Positions 25,799 to 35,500 of a DNA stretch of 64,000 nucleotides are shown here, one piece after another. The position numbers and the translations under genes were made by a program. Numbering within the stretch: position 1 is the first letter of the stretch; every line of letters begins with the position of its first letter. Origin of the DNA: Burkholderiales bacterium (GTDB lineage: Bacteria; Pseudomonadota; Gammaproteobacteria; Burkholderiales; Burkholderiaceae_E); NCBI GenBank assembly GCA_026399835.1, contig JAPLQE010000066.1:1-64000 (forward strand). The letters are read 5' to 3'. The notes beneath the pieces were generated by a model. It was given only the letters and a program-made list of their open reading frames with translations. It was not told where the DNA came from and ran no database searches.

Positions 25799-25863
25799 GC
25801 GGCCCCCGGGTGCCCCCGGGTGCCGTGCCGGAGAATCTGGAACGTTCCACCTGCGGCAACCAC

Positions 25864-25913
25864 GTTGTTCGATAGCGAACAACTTTGCGGACCGGGGCGG
25901 ATCGGGGGAGACT
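25864..25913 (+). promoter_or_regulatory. IclR operator 2 with adjoining weak promoter
   Basis: Bases 25864-25883 (gttgttcgatagcgaacaac) repeat operator 1 with one central mismatch. One base further on, TTGCGG (25885-25890) and GAGACT (25908-25913) are 17 bases apart, the same geometry as at operator 1. The dctP start is about 105 bases downstream. The weak -10 suggests dependence on an activator (inference). Confidence 0.65.
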
Positions 25914-26017
25914 GCGGCGGAGCGCTGCCGGGACGGGCTCGCCACGAATCCGTCCCGAGATGGCGCCGCTCTCGAACGCAACGACGGCGAACCAAGCGCC
26001 GCACCGAGGAGACAGAC

Positions 26018-27019
26018 ATGGGGATCACCCGACGCAACCTGCTCGCGGGGGCCGCCGGCCTCGCCGCAGTCCCGATGATCGGCCGCGCCCAGGCGCAGCC
26101 GATCAAGCTCGTGTTCTCTCACCACCTGCCGACGACCCACATCGGCCATGCCGCGGCCGAGCGCTTCGCCGACCGGATCGCCAAGGGCACCAACGGGCAG
26201 GTCACGGTCGACGTCAAGCCCGCCTCGCAGCTCTTCAACCTGCGGACCTCGGCCGAGGCGATCCAGCTCGGCACGCTCGATCTCGCCTGGACCGACCTCG
26301 GCACGCTCGCCAACTGGCAGCCGCAGTTCGGCTTCATCTCGATGCCGTTCCTCTTCAACGACTTCGAGCACGTCAAGCGCGTGATGTACGGGGCGATCGG
26401 CCAGCAGGTCGTCAAGGACGCGCGCGACACGCTCAACGTCGAGATCCTGTCGCTCGGCGCCTCGGGCTTCCGGGTGTTCCTCGCCAAGCGCGCGATCCAC
26501 ACCGCCGACGATGCCAAGGGCATGAAGCTGCGCGTGCCCGAGATCCCGACCTGGGTCGAGATGGCGCGTGCGCTCGGCACCAATCCGTCGCCGATCCCGG
26601 CCGGCGAGATGTACACCGCGCTGCAGACCGGCGTCGTCGACGGCGTCGAGCTGCCCGCCGACTACATCGTCACTTCCAAGCTCTTCGAAGTCGCCAACAA
26701 CGCGACCAAGACGCACCACATCTTCACCGAGGTGTCGATGATGGCGAGCGCCAGGAAGATGGCGACGCTGCCGGCGAACGTCCAGAAGCTGATCCGCGAC
26801 ACCGCGGCCGACGAGGTCCAGAACCTGATGTGGGCTGTCAACATCAAGGAGCAGGAGAGCGCCTGGACGGAGCTGGCCAAGCGCGTGAAGGCCGATGCGA
26901 ACCCCGACGTTCCGTCGTTCCGCTCGAAGATGGCGCCGGTCTACGACAGCTTCGCCAAGCGCGGCGGTGCCAAGGGCAAGGCCTGGGTCGAGGCCTGCCA
27001 GGCGGCCGCCAAGGCCTGA
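26018..27019 (+). CDS. dctP: TRAP transporter substrate-binding protein DctP (second system)
   Basis: 333 residues. The N-terminus MGITRRNLLAGAAGLAA has a twin-arginine motif, so export is likely by Tat rather than Sec. The mature protein has IKLVFSHHLPTTHIGHAAAERFADRI, LRVPEIPTWVEMARALGTNPSPIPAGEMYTAL and VDGVELPADY. A strong GAGGAGA ribosome site precedes the ATG. It is the first gene of a plus-strand operon (dctP, dctQ, dctM, SDR) behind IclR operator 2. Confidence 0.93.
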   Translation: MGITRRNLLAGAAGLAAVPMIGRAQAQPIKLVFSHHLPTTHIGHAAAERFADRIAKGTNGQVTVDVKPASQLFNLRTSAEAIQLGTLDLAWTDLGTLANWQPQFGFISMPFLFNDFEHVKRVMYGAIGQQVVKDARDTLNVEILSLGASGFRVFLAKRAIHTADDAKGMKLRVPEIPTWVEMARALGTNPSPIPAGEMYTALQTGVVDGVELPADYIVTSKLFEVANNATKTHHIFTEVSMMASARKMATLPANVQKLIRDTAADEVQNLMWAVNIKEQESAWTELAKRVKADANPDVPSFRSKMAPVYDSFAKRGGAKGKAWVEACQAAAKA

Positions 27020-27028
27020 GCCCCCGGG

Positions 27029-27061
27029 GCGCGGCCGGCACTCGCGTCGTGCCGGCCGCGC
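27029..27061 (+). terminator. 13-bp stem-loop between dctP and dctQ
   Basis: Perfect inverted repeat: left arm 27029-27041 (gcgcggccggcac), seven-base loop, right arm 27049-27061. It lies 9 bases after the dctP stop and 17 before the dctQ start, with no T run. It most likely stabilises the dctP message or partly terminates, so that more binding protein than permease is made (inference). Confidence 0.7.
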
Positions 27062-27078
27062 CGCCGACCGAGCGATCC

Positions 27079-27591
27079 ATGACCTCACCATCCGCCCCCG
27101 TCGGGTCGGGGTTCGAGCGCGCACTGCGCTCGACACTGACCGCGATCTCCGTCCTGATGCTCGCCGCGTACTTCGTCGCGGTGCTGCTGCAGGTCTTCTA
27201 CCGCTACGTGCTCAACGACTCGATCTTCTGGGCCGAGGAGTTCGTGCGCGCCTCGATGATCTGGGGCGTGATGCTCGCCTCGGCGCTGGTGGCCGCGTCG
27301 CGCAACCACATCCGGGTCGAGCTGCTCGAGGACTGGCTGCCGCCCGCCGGCCGGCGCGTGGTGATCTTCGTGGCCAACGCGCTGTCGCTCGCGTTCTGCC
27401 TGATCCTGCTCTACGCGGGCATCGAGCTGGTCGAGCGCACCTGGTTCCAGCGCTCGCCGATGCTCGACATCCCGAAATGGTGGGTGTACGTCGCCATCCC
27501 GGTGGGCGCCGGGCTCGAGGCGCTGCTGATGCTGCTGACCTGGGGCCGCGACGCGGGCCCGCGCGCGCAACCGGCGGATCCGACGCTATGA
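27079..27591 (+). CDS. dctQ: TRAP transporter small permease DctQ (second system)
   Basis: 170 residues with four membrane helices and the DctQ motif FYRYVLNDSIFWAEEFVRASMIWGVMLASAL followed by RNHIRVELLEDWLP. It is separated from dctP by a strong stem-loop and its last codon overlaps the dctM start (ATGA). It partners DctM of this operon. Confidence 0.9.
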   Translation: MTSPSAPVGSGFERALRSTLTAISVLMLAAYFVAVLLQVFYRYVLNDSIFWAEEFVRASMIWGVMLASALVAASRNHIRVELLEDWLPPAGRRVVIFVANALSLAFCLILLYAGIELVERTWFQRSPMLDIPKWWVYVAIPVGAGLEALLMLLTWGRDAGPRAQPADPTL

Positions 27592-28862
27592 GCATCACGC
27601 TGATGCTGGTGCTGTTCTTCGTCTTCATGGCGCTGGGCATGCCGATCGCCCACTGCATGGGCCTGGCCGCGATCCTGACGATCCTGGTCGACAACCAGCT
27701 GCCGGTGCTGCTGCTCGCGCAGCAGTTCTACGATGCACTGGACAATTTCTCGCTGCTCGCGGTGCCGCTCTTCGTGCTGGCGGGCGAGCTGATGAGCGTC
27801 GCCGGCATCACCGAGCGGCTGGTGAACATGTCGCGGGCGCTGGTGGGTCACCTGCGCGGTGGGCTGGCGCAGGCCAACATCGTCACCAACATGTTCATGG
27901 CCGCGATCTCGGGCTCGGCGCTGGCCGACCTCGCCGCCATCGGGTCGATGATGATCCCGGCGATGAAGAAGGAGGGCTACAAGCCCGAGTTCGCCGTCGC
28001 GGTGACCGCCTGCGCGGCGATGATGGCGCCGATCATCCCGCCGTCGATCATCGCGGTCATCTACGGCTCGGTCACCGGCGTGTCGATCGGAGCGCTGTTC
28101 CTCGGCGGCGTGATCCCGGGCGTGCTCGCGGGCATCGCGATGATGGGGATCACCTGGTGGCTCGCGCCGCGGGCCGGCGCGGGGGTCTCGCCCCGGGCGG
28201 ACTGGAACGCGCGCGCCACCGCCTCGCGGCGGGCGCTGCCCGCGCTCGCGATGCCGGCGATCATCATCGGCGGCATCCTGTCCGGTGCCTTCACGCCGAC
28301 CGAGGCCGGTTCCATCGCCGCGCTCTATGCGCTGCTCTTCGGCCTGATCGGCCGCCGTCACACCGCCCGCAGCCTGTACGAGAACTTCGCGGGCGCGGCG
28401 CTCACCACAGCGGGCGCGCTGGTCACGCTCGGGGGCGCGGCCCTCTTCAGCTGGGTGCTCAGCCGTGCCGGGGTCGGCCAGCTCGCGCTGCAGGGGATGC
28501 TGGCGCTGACCAGCGATCCCCAGATGGCGATGCTGGTGCTCATCGTGTTCTTCTTCCTGCTCGGCATCTTCCTCGAGCCGGTGCCGGCGCTGATCATCGT
28601 CGTGCCGATCATGGGGCCGATGATCAAGCACCTGGGCTACGACCCGGTGCACTTCGGCATCGTCGTCATCATGCTGCTCGTGGTGGGTTCGGTCACGCCG
28701 CCGGTCGGGGTGCTGGCGATGGTCGCCTCGAAGATCGCCGGCGTCAGCTACAACAGCACGATCCGCATGCTGATGCCCTACATCGCGGCCTGGACCGCGA
28801 TCGTCCTGCTGGTGGCCTACGTGCCCGAGCTGGTCCTGTGGCTGCCGCGCATGCTGCAATAG
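27588..28862 (+). CDS. dctM: TRAP transporter large permease DctM (second system)
   Basis: 424 residues and about 12 membrane helices. DctM signatures: FSLLAVPLFVLAGELMSVAGITERLV, GGLAQANIVTNMFMAAISGSALAD, APIIPPSIIAVIYG and VTPPVGVLAMVAS. It overlaps dctQ by four bases. It forms the channel for the acid bound by the Tat-exported DctP. Confidence 0.93.
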   Translation: MSITLMLVLFFVFMALGMPIAHCMGLAAILTILVDNQLPVLLLAQQFYDALDNFSLLAVPLFVLAGELMSVAGITERLVNMSRALVGHLRGGLAQANIVTNMFMAAISGSALADLAAIGSMMIPAMKKEGYKPEFAVAVTACAAMMAPIIPPSIIAVIYGSVTGVSIGALFLGGVIPGVLAGIAMMGITWWLAPRAGAGVSPRADWNARATASRRALPALAMPAIIIGGILSGAFTPTEAGSIAALYALLFGLIGRRHTARSLYENFAGAALTTAGALVTLGGAALFSWVLSRAGVGQLALQGMLALTSDPQMAMLVLIVFFFLLGIFLEPVPALIIVVPIMGPMIKHLGYDPVHFGIVVIMLLVVGSVTPPVGVLAMVASKIAGVSYNSTIRMLMPYIAAWTAIVLLVAYVPELVLWLPRMLQ

Positions 28863-28872
28863 GAGCGAGGCG

Positions 28873-29619
28873 ATGACGGGCGTCCTGGTGGTGACCGGCG
28901 CGGGCCGGGGGATTGGTGCCGCGTGTGCGCGCGCCGCGGCGAAGGCCGGCTGGAAGGTCGCGGTCAACTACGCGCGCAGCCGCGACGCGGCGCTCGCGGT
29001 GGTCGCCGACATCGAGCGCGAGGGCGGCGTCGCGGTCGCGATCGAGGCCGACGTCGGGCGCCAGGACGAGGTCGCGCGGCTCTTCGCGGACACCGACCGG
29101 CTGCTCGGGCCCGCGACCGGCCTGATCGCGAACGCCGGCATCGGCGGCACCATCGCGCCGATCGCCGAGCAGAGCGCGGCGACCCTCGAGCCGCTGTTCG
29201 CGACCAACGTCTGGGGCGTGATGTACTGCGTGGGCGAGGCGACGCGCCGGATGTCGACGCGGCACGGCGGGCCCGGCGGTGCGATCGTGGTGATCTCGTC
29301 GGCCGCGGCGCGCCTGGGCGGCCTGCCGGGCATGGTCGCCTACGCGGCCAGCAAGGGCGCGGTCGACTCGATGACGGTGGGTCTCGCCAAGGAGCTCGGC
29401 GGCGACGGCATCCGCATCAACGCGATCCGGCCGGGGCTGATCGAGACCGACATCATCGCCCACGCGGGCGGTGCGGCCTTCCTCGAACGGATGGCGCCGA
29501 TGATCCCGATCGGGCGCGCCGGCCAGCCGATCGAGATCGGCGAGGCCGCGGCCTGGCTGCTGTCACCGGCCGCGTCCTACGTGCACGGCGCGATCCTGGA
29601 CGTCTCGGGCGGTCGCTGA
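28873..29619 (+). CDS. SDR-family NAD(P)-dependent oxidoreductase
   Basis: 248 residues, classical SDR. The nucleotide site is TGAGRGIG (8-15), with ANAGIGG, the catalytic Ser in VVISSAAAR and YAASK. The ending VHGAILDVSGG is typical of FabG-like dehydrogenases. It follows dctM by 10 bases with AGGAG before its ATG, so it is the enzymatic member of the second TRAP operon and probably oxidises a hydroxyl of the imported acid or of the dehydratase product (inference). Confidence 0.88.
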   Translation: MTGVLVVTGAGRGIGAACARAAAKAGWKVAVNYARSRDAALAVVADIEREGGVAVAIEADVGRQDEVARLFADTDRLLGPATGLIANAGIGGTIAPIAEQSAATLEPLFATNVWGVMYCVGEATRRMSTRHGGPGGAIVVISSAAARLGGLPGMVAYAASKGAVDSMTVGLAKELGGDGIRINAIRPGLIETDIIAHAGGAAFLERMAPMIPIGRAGQPIEIGEAAAWLLSPAASYVHGAILDVSGGR

Positions 29620-29624
29620 GGCCT

Positions 29625-29646
29625 GCGGCCGGCGCGCGCCGGCCGC
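29625..29646. terminator. Perfect 22-bp palindrome between convergent genes
   Basis: Bases 29625-29646 (begin gcggccggcgc) read the same on both strands. They fill most of the 35-base gap between the SDR gene and the convergent PhyH gene. This is a likely bidirectional terminator hairpin, though no T tract follows. Confidence 0.6.
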
Positions 29647-29654
29647 GTCGCCGC

Positions 29655-30560
29655 TCAGCGCACGTGCCAGTCCTGCGTGAGCGGCTTGGCACCGTTGAGT
29701 TCTGCGTAGCCCGCGCCCGTGGTCCCCGGCGGATCCGCACCGAAGTAGCGGTCGTCGACCGGCAGCGAGGCCGGCTGCCAGCGCACGTCGCAGGACAGGC
29801 GCACGCGGTCGATCGGCGAGTGGTTGTCGAGCGAGCCGTGGGCGAGGTACATCCCGAAGACGATCACGTCGCCGATGTGGAAGTCGGCGGTCAGCAGCCG
29901 GGTGCCGCGCGAGCGCGCGAACTCGATCGCGTCGCTGCCGAAGGCGGCGCGCCGCTCCGGATTCTTCGAGATGTCGTGGCCGATCATCGGGTCGATCAGG
30001 TCGCGGTAGTGCTGCGAGCCCTCGACGACGACCAGCGGGCCGTCGCTGACCGGCACGTCGCCGAGCGCCGTCCAGACCGTGCAGACGCGGTCGTGCGCGC
30101 GGGTGAAGAACGGGTAGTCGTAGTGCAGGTCGGTCGCCCGGCCGCGCACGCCGGCGCGCAGGAAGATGTAGTCCTGCGGCCGCGCGGGCTCGCCGAACAC
30201 CGCGTCCATCACGGCCGCGATCGGGCCCGCATGGGAGACCGCGCGCAGCCGCTCGCCCTCGCTGACCGAGCGCCAGAAGCGGCCGCGGTCGGGCTCGAGC
30301 TCGGCGCGCCGGCTGGTGCCGGTGAACAGGCCGTCGTCGACCGGCTCGCGCACTTCGCCGACGGCGGCCAGCCGCCCGAAGACCTCGCGGCGCGCGGCCC
30401 GCACCGCCTCGCGGTCGAGCACGCCGCGCAGGAACAGGTGCCCGTCCTCGGCCATGCGGGCGCGCAGTGCGACCGGGTCGGCGAGCAGCGGCGCGCTGTC
30501 GCGCAGCTCGCCGAGCAGCTCGGCGGGCACGGGGCGTGCCTTGACGAGGCAGGTGTCCAT
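29655..30560 (-). CDS. Phytanoyl-CoA dioxygenase (PhyH)-family Fe(II)/2-oxoglutarate oxygenase
   Basis: 301 residues. The double-stranded beta-helix motif is visible: HYDYPFF gives His-x-Asp, MYLAHGSLDN the distal His, and DRVRLSCDVRWQ the 2-oxoglutarate-binding Arg. Members hydroxylate diverse small molecules. Nothing adjacent identifies the substrate. The nearby TRAP locus is convergent, and the RND operon on the other side is divergent. Confidence 0.85.
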   Translation of the reverse strand: MDTCLVKARPVPAELLGELRDSAPLLADPVALRARMAEDGHLFLRGVLDREAVRAARREVFGRLAAVGEVREPVDDGLFTGTSRRAELEPDRGRFWRSVSEGERLRAVSHAGPIAAVMDAVFGEPARPQDYIFLRAGVRGRATDLHYDYPFFTRAHDRVCTVWTALGDVPVSDGPLVVVEGSQHYRDLIDPMIGHDISKNPERRAAFGSDAIEFARSRGTRLLTADFHIGDVIVFGMYLAHGSLDNHSPIDRVRLSCDVRWQPASLPVDDRYFGADPPGTTGAGYAELNGAKPLTQDWHVR

Positions 30561-30670
30561 CTTGCGTCTCCTCGGATGTTTCGCGCACCGCGGTGCTCGC
30601 CCGGCCGATCTTCGCGCGGAACGGCGGGTTTGCGATGCGGCCCGGCTGCTTTTTCGGATCGTGGTGCGGG

Positions 30671-30711
30671 TGCAGCGGGATGCTGCAATGCAGCACGAAG
30701 GCCTCTATACT
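30671..30711 (+). promoter_or_regulatory. Promoter and TGCAGC-type operator of the second RND operon
   Basis: Three alternating half-sites TGCAGC (30671-30676), TGCTGCA (30681-30687) and TGCAGCA (30689-30695) lie directly upstream of a good -10 box TATACT (30706-30711). The last two half-sites form a perfect 7-base dyad with a one-base centre, covering the expected -35 region. A GGAG at 30718-30721 precedes the first ATG. Confidence 0.55.
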
Positions 30712-30725
30712 CGGCACGGAGCGCG

Positions 30726-31133
30726 ATGCCCATGCGACGAACCCGCCTCTTCCTGCTGCTGCTGCTGCTGGGTGCCCTCCAGGGCCTCGGCCCGCTGCTG
30801 CATGCGCACCGGGATGCGCTCGCGTTCGCCGGCGGGATCCACCTGCCCGGCATGAGCGTCGATGCCCCGACGACCGGGTCCGCGACCGATCGGACGAACC
30901 CCGACCCGGGCGGCCTCGCGTTCCACGCCGACAGGGGTGCGTACGTCACCGCCCTGTCGGGGATCGGGGAGCGTGAGCGACTCGAGCCCGTCGGTTCGGC
31001 GCCGTCCCCGGACGCCTCGCCGCAGCCCGGGCCGGCCCGCGAGGGCAGGGCCGCGCAGCCGCCCCCCGTGGGCGCGCCGGTCTTCCGGACGCCGCATCTG
31101 CGGCCCTCCCCGCAAGCGCCTCCCCGCGCCTGA
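30726..31133 (+). CDS. Small exported protein of unknown function at the head of the RND operon
   Basis: 135 residues. A leucine-rich signal peptide (RRTRLFLLLLLLGALQGLGPLLHAH) is followed by a low-complexity proline/alanine/glycine-rich region with no recognised domain. The ATG at 30732 is an alternative start. Small exported proteins (CzcI, CnrX-like) often head metal-RND operons; this one has few His residues in the mature part, so a metal-binding role is not evident. Gene status rests on the signal peptide, promoter placement and direction. Confidence 0.6.
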   Translation: MPMRRTRLFLLLLLLGALQGLGPLLHAHRDALAFAGGIHLPGMSVDAPTTGSATDRTNPDPGGLAFHADRGAYVTALSGIGERERLEPVGSAPSPDASPQPGPAREGRAAQPPPVGAPVFRTPHLRPSPQAPPRA

Positions 31134-31256
31134 ACGGTCGCCGGCACCCGCGCCGGCCCGCCCGCCCTGTCCCGAGCGGCGACCCGAGGTCGCGGCTCCG
31201 GCCGCGGTGGACCCGAGAACCGTTCGGGCCGCAGCCTCGCGGCCCGGGAGCCTGCG

Positions 31257-32501
31257 ATGCCGCTGCCCGTGCTGTGTGTTCCGCCTTTCCGCCGTTTCCT
31301 TCCCGCGTCGTCCGCGGCCCTCTGGCTGGTGCTCGCACCGGTGTCGCCCGCCGGTGCCGCGAGCGCGGTGCCGGGGGCGCCCGCGTCGTCGACGAGCGCC
31401 TCGCCCGCACCCGCACCCGCACCCTTGCCCGCCGCCGCCGCCGCCGCCTCCGCGGCACCCGTCCCGGCCCGCGTCCGCGTCGCCGTCACCGCACAGCAGG
31501 CCGCGGCGCTCGGCATCGCCACGGCCGCGCTCGGCAGCCGCGAGCCGATCGCCATCGGCGGTCTGGCGGCGACCGTCGTCGTGCCGCCCGCGCAGATGCG
31601 CGTGGTCGCAGCGCCCGTCGGCGGCCTGCTCGAACAGGTCACCGTCGCCGTCGACCAGCCCGTGAAGGCCGGACAGACGATCGCCAGGCTGATGAGCCCG
31701 GCGCTCGCCGAGCTGCAGCGGGGCTTCGTCCAGGCTTCGGTTCAGGCGCGCCTGGCCGACGACACGGCGCGGCGCGACCGGCGCCTGTACGACGAAGGGC
31801 TGATCGCCGAGTCGAGGCTGCGGGGTGCGCTCGCGGCGCAGGAGGAGGCCGCGGCGATGCTCGCCGAGCGTCGTCAGGCGCTGAGGCTCGCCGGGTTCCC
31901 GGAGACGTCGTTCCCGAGGCTCGCCGAAGGGCGTGCGGTCGATCCGGGCCTCGATCTGCGGGCGCCCATCGATGGCGTGGTGCTGGAGCAGGCCGCATCG
32001 GTGGGCAGCCGTGTCGAAGCCGCCACCCTGCTGTTCCGCATCGCCCGGCTCTCGCCGCTGTGGCTCGAGCTGCAGGTGCCGGTCGACCGGCTCGCGCGGA
32101 TCGCCGTGGGCGACGCGGTCGAGGTGCCCGGCACGCCGGCCCGCGGGCGGGTGATCTCGATCGGACGCGGGGCCGGTGCCGGACAGTTCGTGCCCGTGCG
32201 GGCCGAGCTGTCGTCGGGCATCGCGGCCCTGCTGCCGGGACAGGCGCTCGAGGCGAGCGTGCTGCCGATCGCACGCGGCGGGGGCGGGATGCGGGTGCCG
32301 ATGGCGGCCGTCGTGCGCCACGACGGCCGCACGCTGGTGTTCGTGCCGACGGCTGTCGGATTCGACGCGGTCGCGGTGCGCCTGATCGAGGAGGGCGATG
32401 CAGGAGCCCTCGTCGACGGCCCGTTCACCGCCGGCGAGCGCGTGGTGGTGCGGGGCGCCTCGGCGCTGAAGGCCCGGCTCGTCGGCGTCGGGGGCGAATG
32501 A
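31257..32501 (+). CDS. RND efflux periplasmic adaptor (second system)
   Basis: 414 residues. Signal peptide, then an alanine/proline-rich linker (35-70), first lipoyl half (MRVVAAPVGGLLEQVTVAVDQPVKAGQ), a short helical hairpin (about 140-205), second half (LDLRAPIDGVVLEQAASVGSRV), and beta-barrel and membrane-proximal parts. It belongs to the CusB/CzcB-type membrane-fusion proteins but lacks the N-terminal Met/His metal-binding cluster of CusB. Its stop overlaps the RND pump start. Confidence 0.88.
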   Translation: MPLPVLCVPPFRRFLPASSAALWLVLAPVSPAGAASAVPGAPASSTSASPAPAPAPLPAAAAAASAAPVPARVRVAVTAQQAAALGIATAALGSREPIAIGGLAATVVVPPAQMRVVAAPVGGLLEQVTVAVDQPVKAGQTIARLMSPALAELQRGFVQASVQARLADDTARRDRRLYDEGLIAESRLRGALAAQEEAAAMLAERRQALRLAGFPETSFPRLAEGRAVDPGLDLRAPIDGVVLEQAASVGSRVEAATLLFRIARLSPLWLELQVPVDRLARIAVGDAVEVPGTPARGRVISIGRGAGAGQFVPVRAELSSGIAALLPGQALEASVLPIARGGGGMRVPMAAVVRHDGRTLVFVPTAVGFDAVAVRLIEEGDAGALVDGPFTAGERVVVRGASALKARLVGVGGE

Positions 32502-35500
32502 TGCCGGCCCGGCTCGTACGTGCCGCGCTCTCGCAGCGGGTGATGGTGGCGGCGCTCGCGCTCGGCCTGACGGTCGCCGGCGTGATGGCCTGGCGGGCGC
32601 TGCCGATCGATGCGTTTCCCGACGTGTCTACGACGCAGGTCAAGGTCATCGTCAAGGCGCCCGGGATGACCCCCGAGGAGGTCGAGGCGCGGATCGTCGT
32701 GCCGCTCGAGCTCGAGCTGCTCGGCATCCCGAGAAAGCGCGTGCTGCGCTCGGTGTCGAAGTACGCGATCGCAGACGTCACGCTCGACTTCGAGGAGGGC
32801 ACCGATCTGTGGTGGGCACGCCAGCAGGTCTCGGAGCGGCTGGCCGACATCGGGCGGTCGCTGCCGCCGGGCGTGGCCGCGGGGCTCGCGCCGGTGACCA
32901 CGCCCCTGGGCGAGATGGTGATGTTCACCGTCGACGGTCCGCTGTCGCTGGCCGAGCGCCGTGGCCTGCTCGACTGGGTGATCCGGCCGGCGCTGCGCAC
33001 GGTGCCGGGCGTGGCCGACGTCAACGCGCTGGGGGGCGAGGTCCGCAGCCTCGAGGTCGTCCCGGATCCGGCGGCGATGGCCGCCCGGGGCATCGACGTC
33101 GAGCGTCTCCAGAAGGCGCTGCGCGACAACACGGTCAACGATGGCGCGGGGCGGCTCGCCGCCGGCGAGGAGTCGCTGCTGGTGCGCACGGAAGCCGCGG
33201 TCCGCGGGCTCGACGACCTGCGCGCCATCGTCATCGACCGGCGCGACGGCCAAGCGGTGCGCGTGGGCGACGTCGCGCAGGTGCGCACCGGCGAGCTGAC
33301 CCGCTACGGCGCCGTCACCGAGGACGGCCGCGCCGAGACGGTCCAGGGGCTGGTGCTCGGGCTGCGCGGCGCCGACGCGGGTCGTCTGGTCGAGGCGGTC
33401 CGTGCGCGGCTCGAGGAGATCGCGCCGACGCTGCCCGAGGGAGCGAGCACCCGCGTGTTCTACGACCGCGGTCGGCTGGTCGAGCGTGCGGTGGGCACGG
33501 TGATGCGCTCGCTGGCCGAGGCCATCGTCCTGGTCGTCATCCTGCTCGTGCTGCTGCTCGGCGACCTGCGGGCGGCCTTCGTGGTCGCCATCACCCTGCC
33601 GCTGTCGGCGCTCGCCACCTTCGTCGCGATGCGATGGGCCGGGATGAGCGCGAACCTGATGTCGCTCGGTGGGCTGGCGATCGCGATCGGCATGCTGATC
33701 GACGCGTCGGTGGTGGTCGTCGAGAACGTCGTCGCGCACGTCGAGCACGATGCCGAGGTGCCGGTCCCGCAGCTCGAGCGGGTCGCGCGCGCGGTGGCGG
33801 AGGTGTCGACGCCGGTGGTCTCGGGGGTCGCGATCATCATCCTGGTCTTCCTGCCCCTGCTGACCCTCGAGGGCCTGGAAGGCAAGCTCTTCGTGCCGGT
33901 GGCCGCGACGATCGTCTTCGCGCTCGCCGCCTCGCTGGTGATCTCGCTGACGGTCGTGCCGGTGCTCGCGTCCTGGCTCCTGCCCGCCGGTTCGCATCGC
34001 GAGCCCTGGCTGGCGCGGCAGGCCGCGCGCCTCTATGCGCCGGCGCTCGAGGCGTCGCTGGCGCATGGCGGACGGGTGGTCGCTGCGGCCCTGGCCGCGC
34101 TGGTGCTGACCGGCGTGGTGTACACGGGGCTCGGCAAGACCTTCATGCCGGTCATGGACGAGGGCGACCTGATCATGCAGCTCGAGAAGCTGCCGTCGAT
34201 CGGGCTCGAGCCTTCGGTCGACGCGGACCTGCGGGTGCAGCGCGCGGTGCTCGCGCGAGTGCCGGAGGTCGAGCGCATCGTCGCGCGCACCGGGTCCGAC
34301 GAGCTCGGCCTCGACCCGATGGGGCTGAACCAGACCGACACCTTCCTCGTGCTCGCGCCGCCCGAGCGCTGGCGCCATCCCGACAAGTCGCGGATCGTCG
34401 ATGCGCTGCGCGAGGTCGCGCACGATTTCCCGGGCATCGCGGTGACCTTCACCCAGCCCATCGACATGCGTGTCTCCGAGATGCTGACCGGTGCGCGCGG
34501 CGACGTGGCGATCAAGATCTTCGGACCCGAGCTCGCGACCCTGGCGCGGCTCGCCGAGCAGACCTCGGCTGCGGTGCGTCGGGTACCGGGCGCGGAGGAT
34601 GTGATCACGGTACGCAACGAGGGCGTGCAGTACCTTCGGGTCGGGATCGACCGGCTGGCGGCCGGTCGCCTCGGCTTCGATGCCGCGACGCTGTCGGCCG
34701 CGCTGCGCCAGCAGCTCGAGGGCACGCAGGTGGGGGTCGTCCGCGAAGGCGACCGGCGCACGCCGCTGCTGGTCCGTGGGGATCCGTCCTTGCGCGCGTC
34801 GCCATCGCGCTTCGAGGCGCTGACGCTCGCGGCGCCCGACGGCACGCCGGTGCCGCTGTCCGCGCTCGCCCGGCTCGAGCGCGTCGACGGTCCGGTGAAG
34901 GTCGATCGCGAAAATGCGCAGCGCTTCGTGCTCGTGCAGGGCAACGTGCGCGGCCGCGACCTGGTCGGCTTCGTCGACGACGCGCGAGGCGCCGTGGGCG
35001 AGCAGGTGCCGCTGCCCGCCGGCTACCGGATCGTCTGGGGCGGACAGTTCGAGAACCAGCAGCGGGCGGCCGCCCGCCTGGCGACGATGGTCCCGGTGGC
35101 GCTCGCCGGCATCTTCGCGCTGCTCTACGCCACCTTCGGATCGCTGCGGCAGGCGGTGCTGGTGTTCGTGAACATTCCCTTCGCGATGGTGGGTGGGGTG
35201 CTCGCGCTCGGGGTCTCGGGCGAGTACCTGTCGGTGCCTGCCTCGGTCGGCTTCATCGCACTGCTCGGCATCGCGGTGCTCAACGGGGTGGTGATGGTGT
35301 CGACCTTCAATGCGTTGCGCATCGCGGGGCTGCCGCTCGAGCGGGTCGTTCGCGACGGCGCGATCCGGCGGCTGCGACCGGTGCTGATGACCGCCGGGAT
35401 CGCGGCGCTCGGTCTCGTGCCGCTGCTGTTCGCGACGGGGCCGGGTTCGGAGATCCAGCGGCCGCTCGCGATCGTCGTGATCGGCGGGCTGCTGAGTGCC

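Noticed and set aside
28873-29619. FabG of fatty acid synthesis
   Set aside because: The fold is similar but it is the last gene of a TRAP operon with no fab or acp neighbours.
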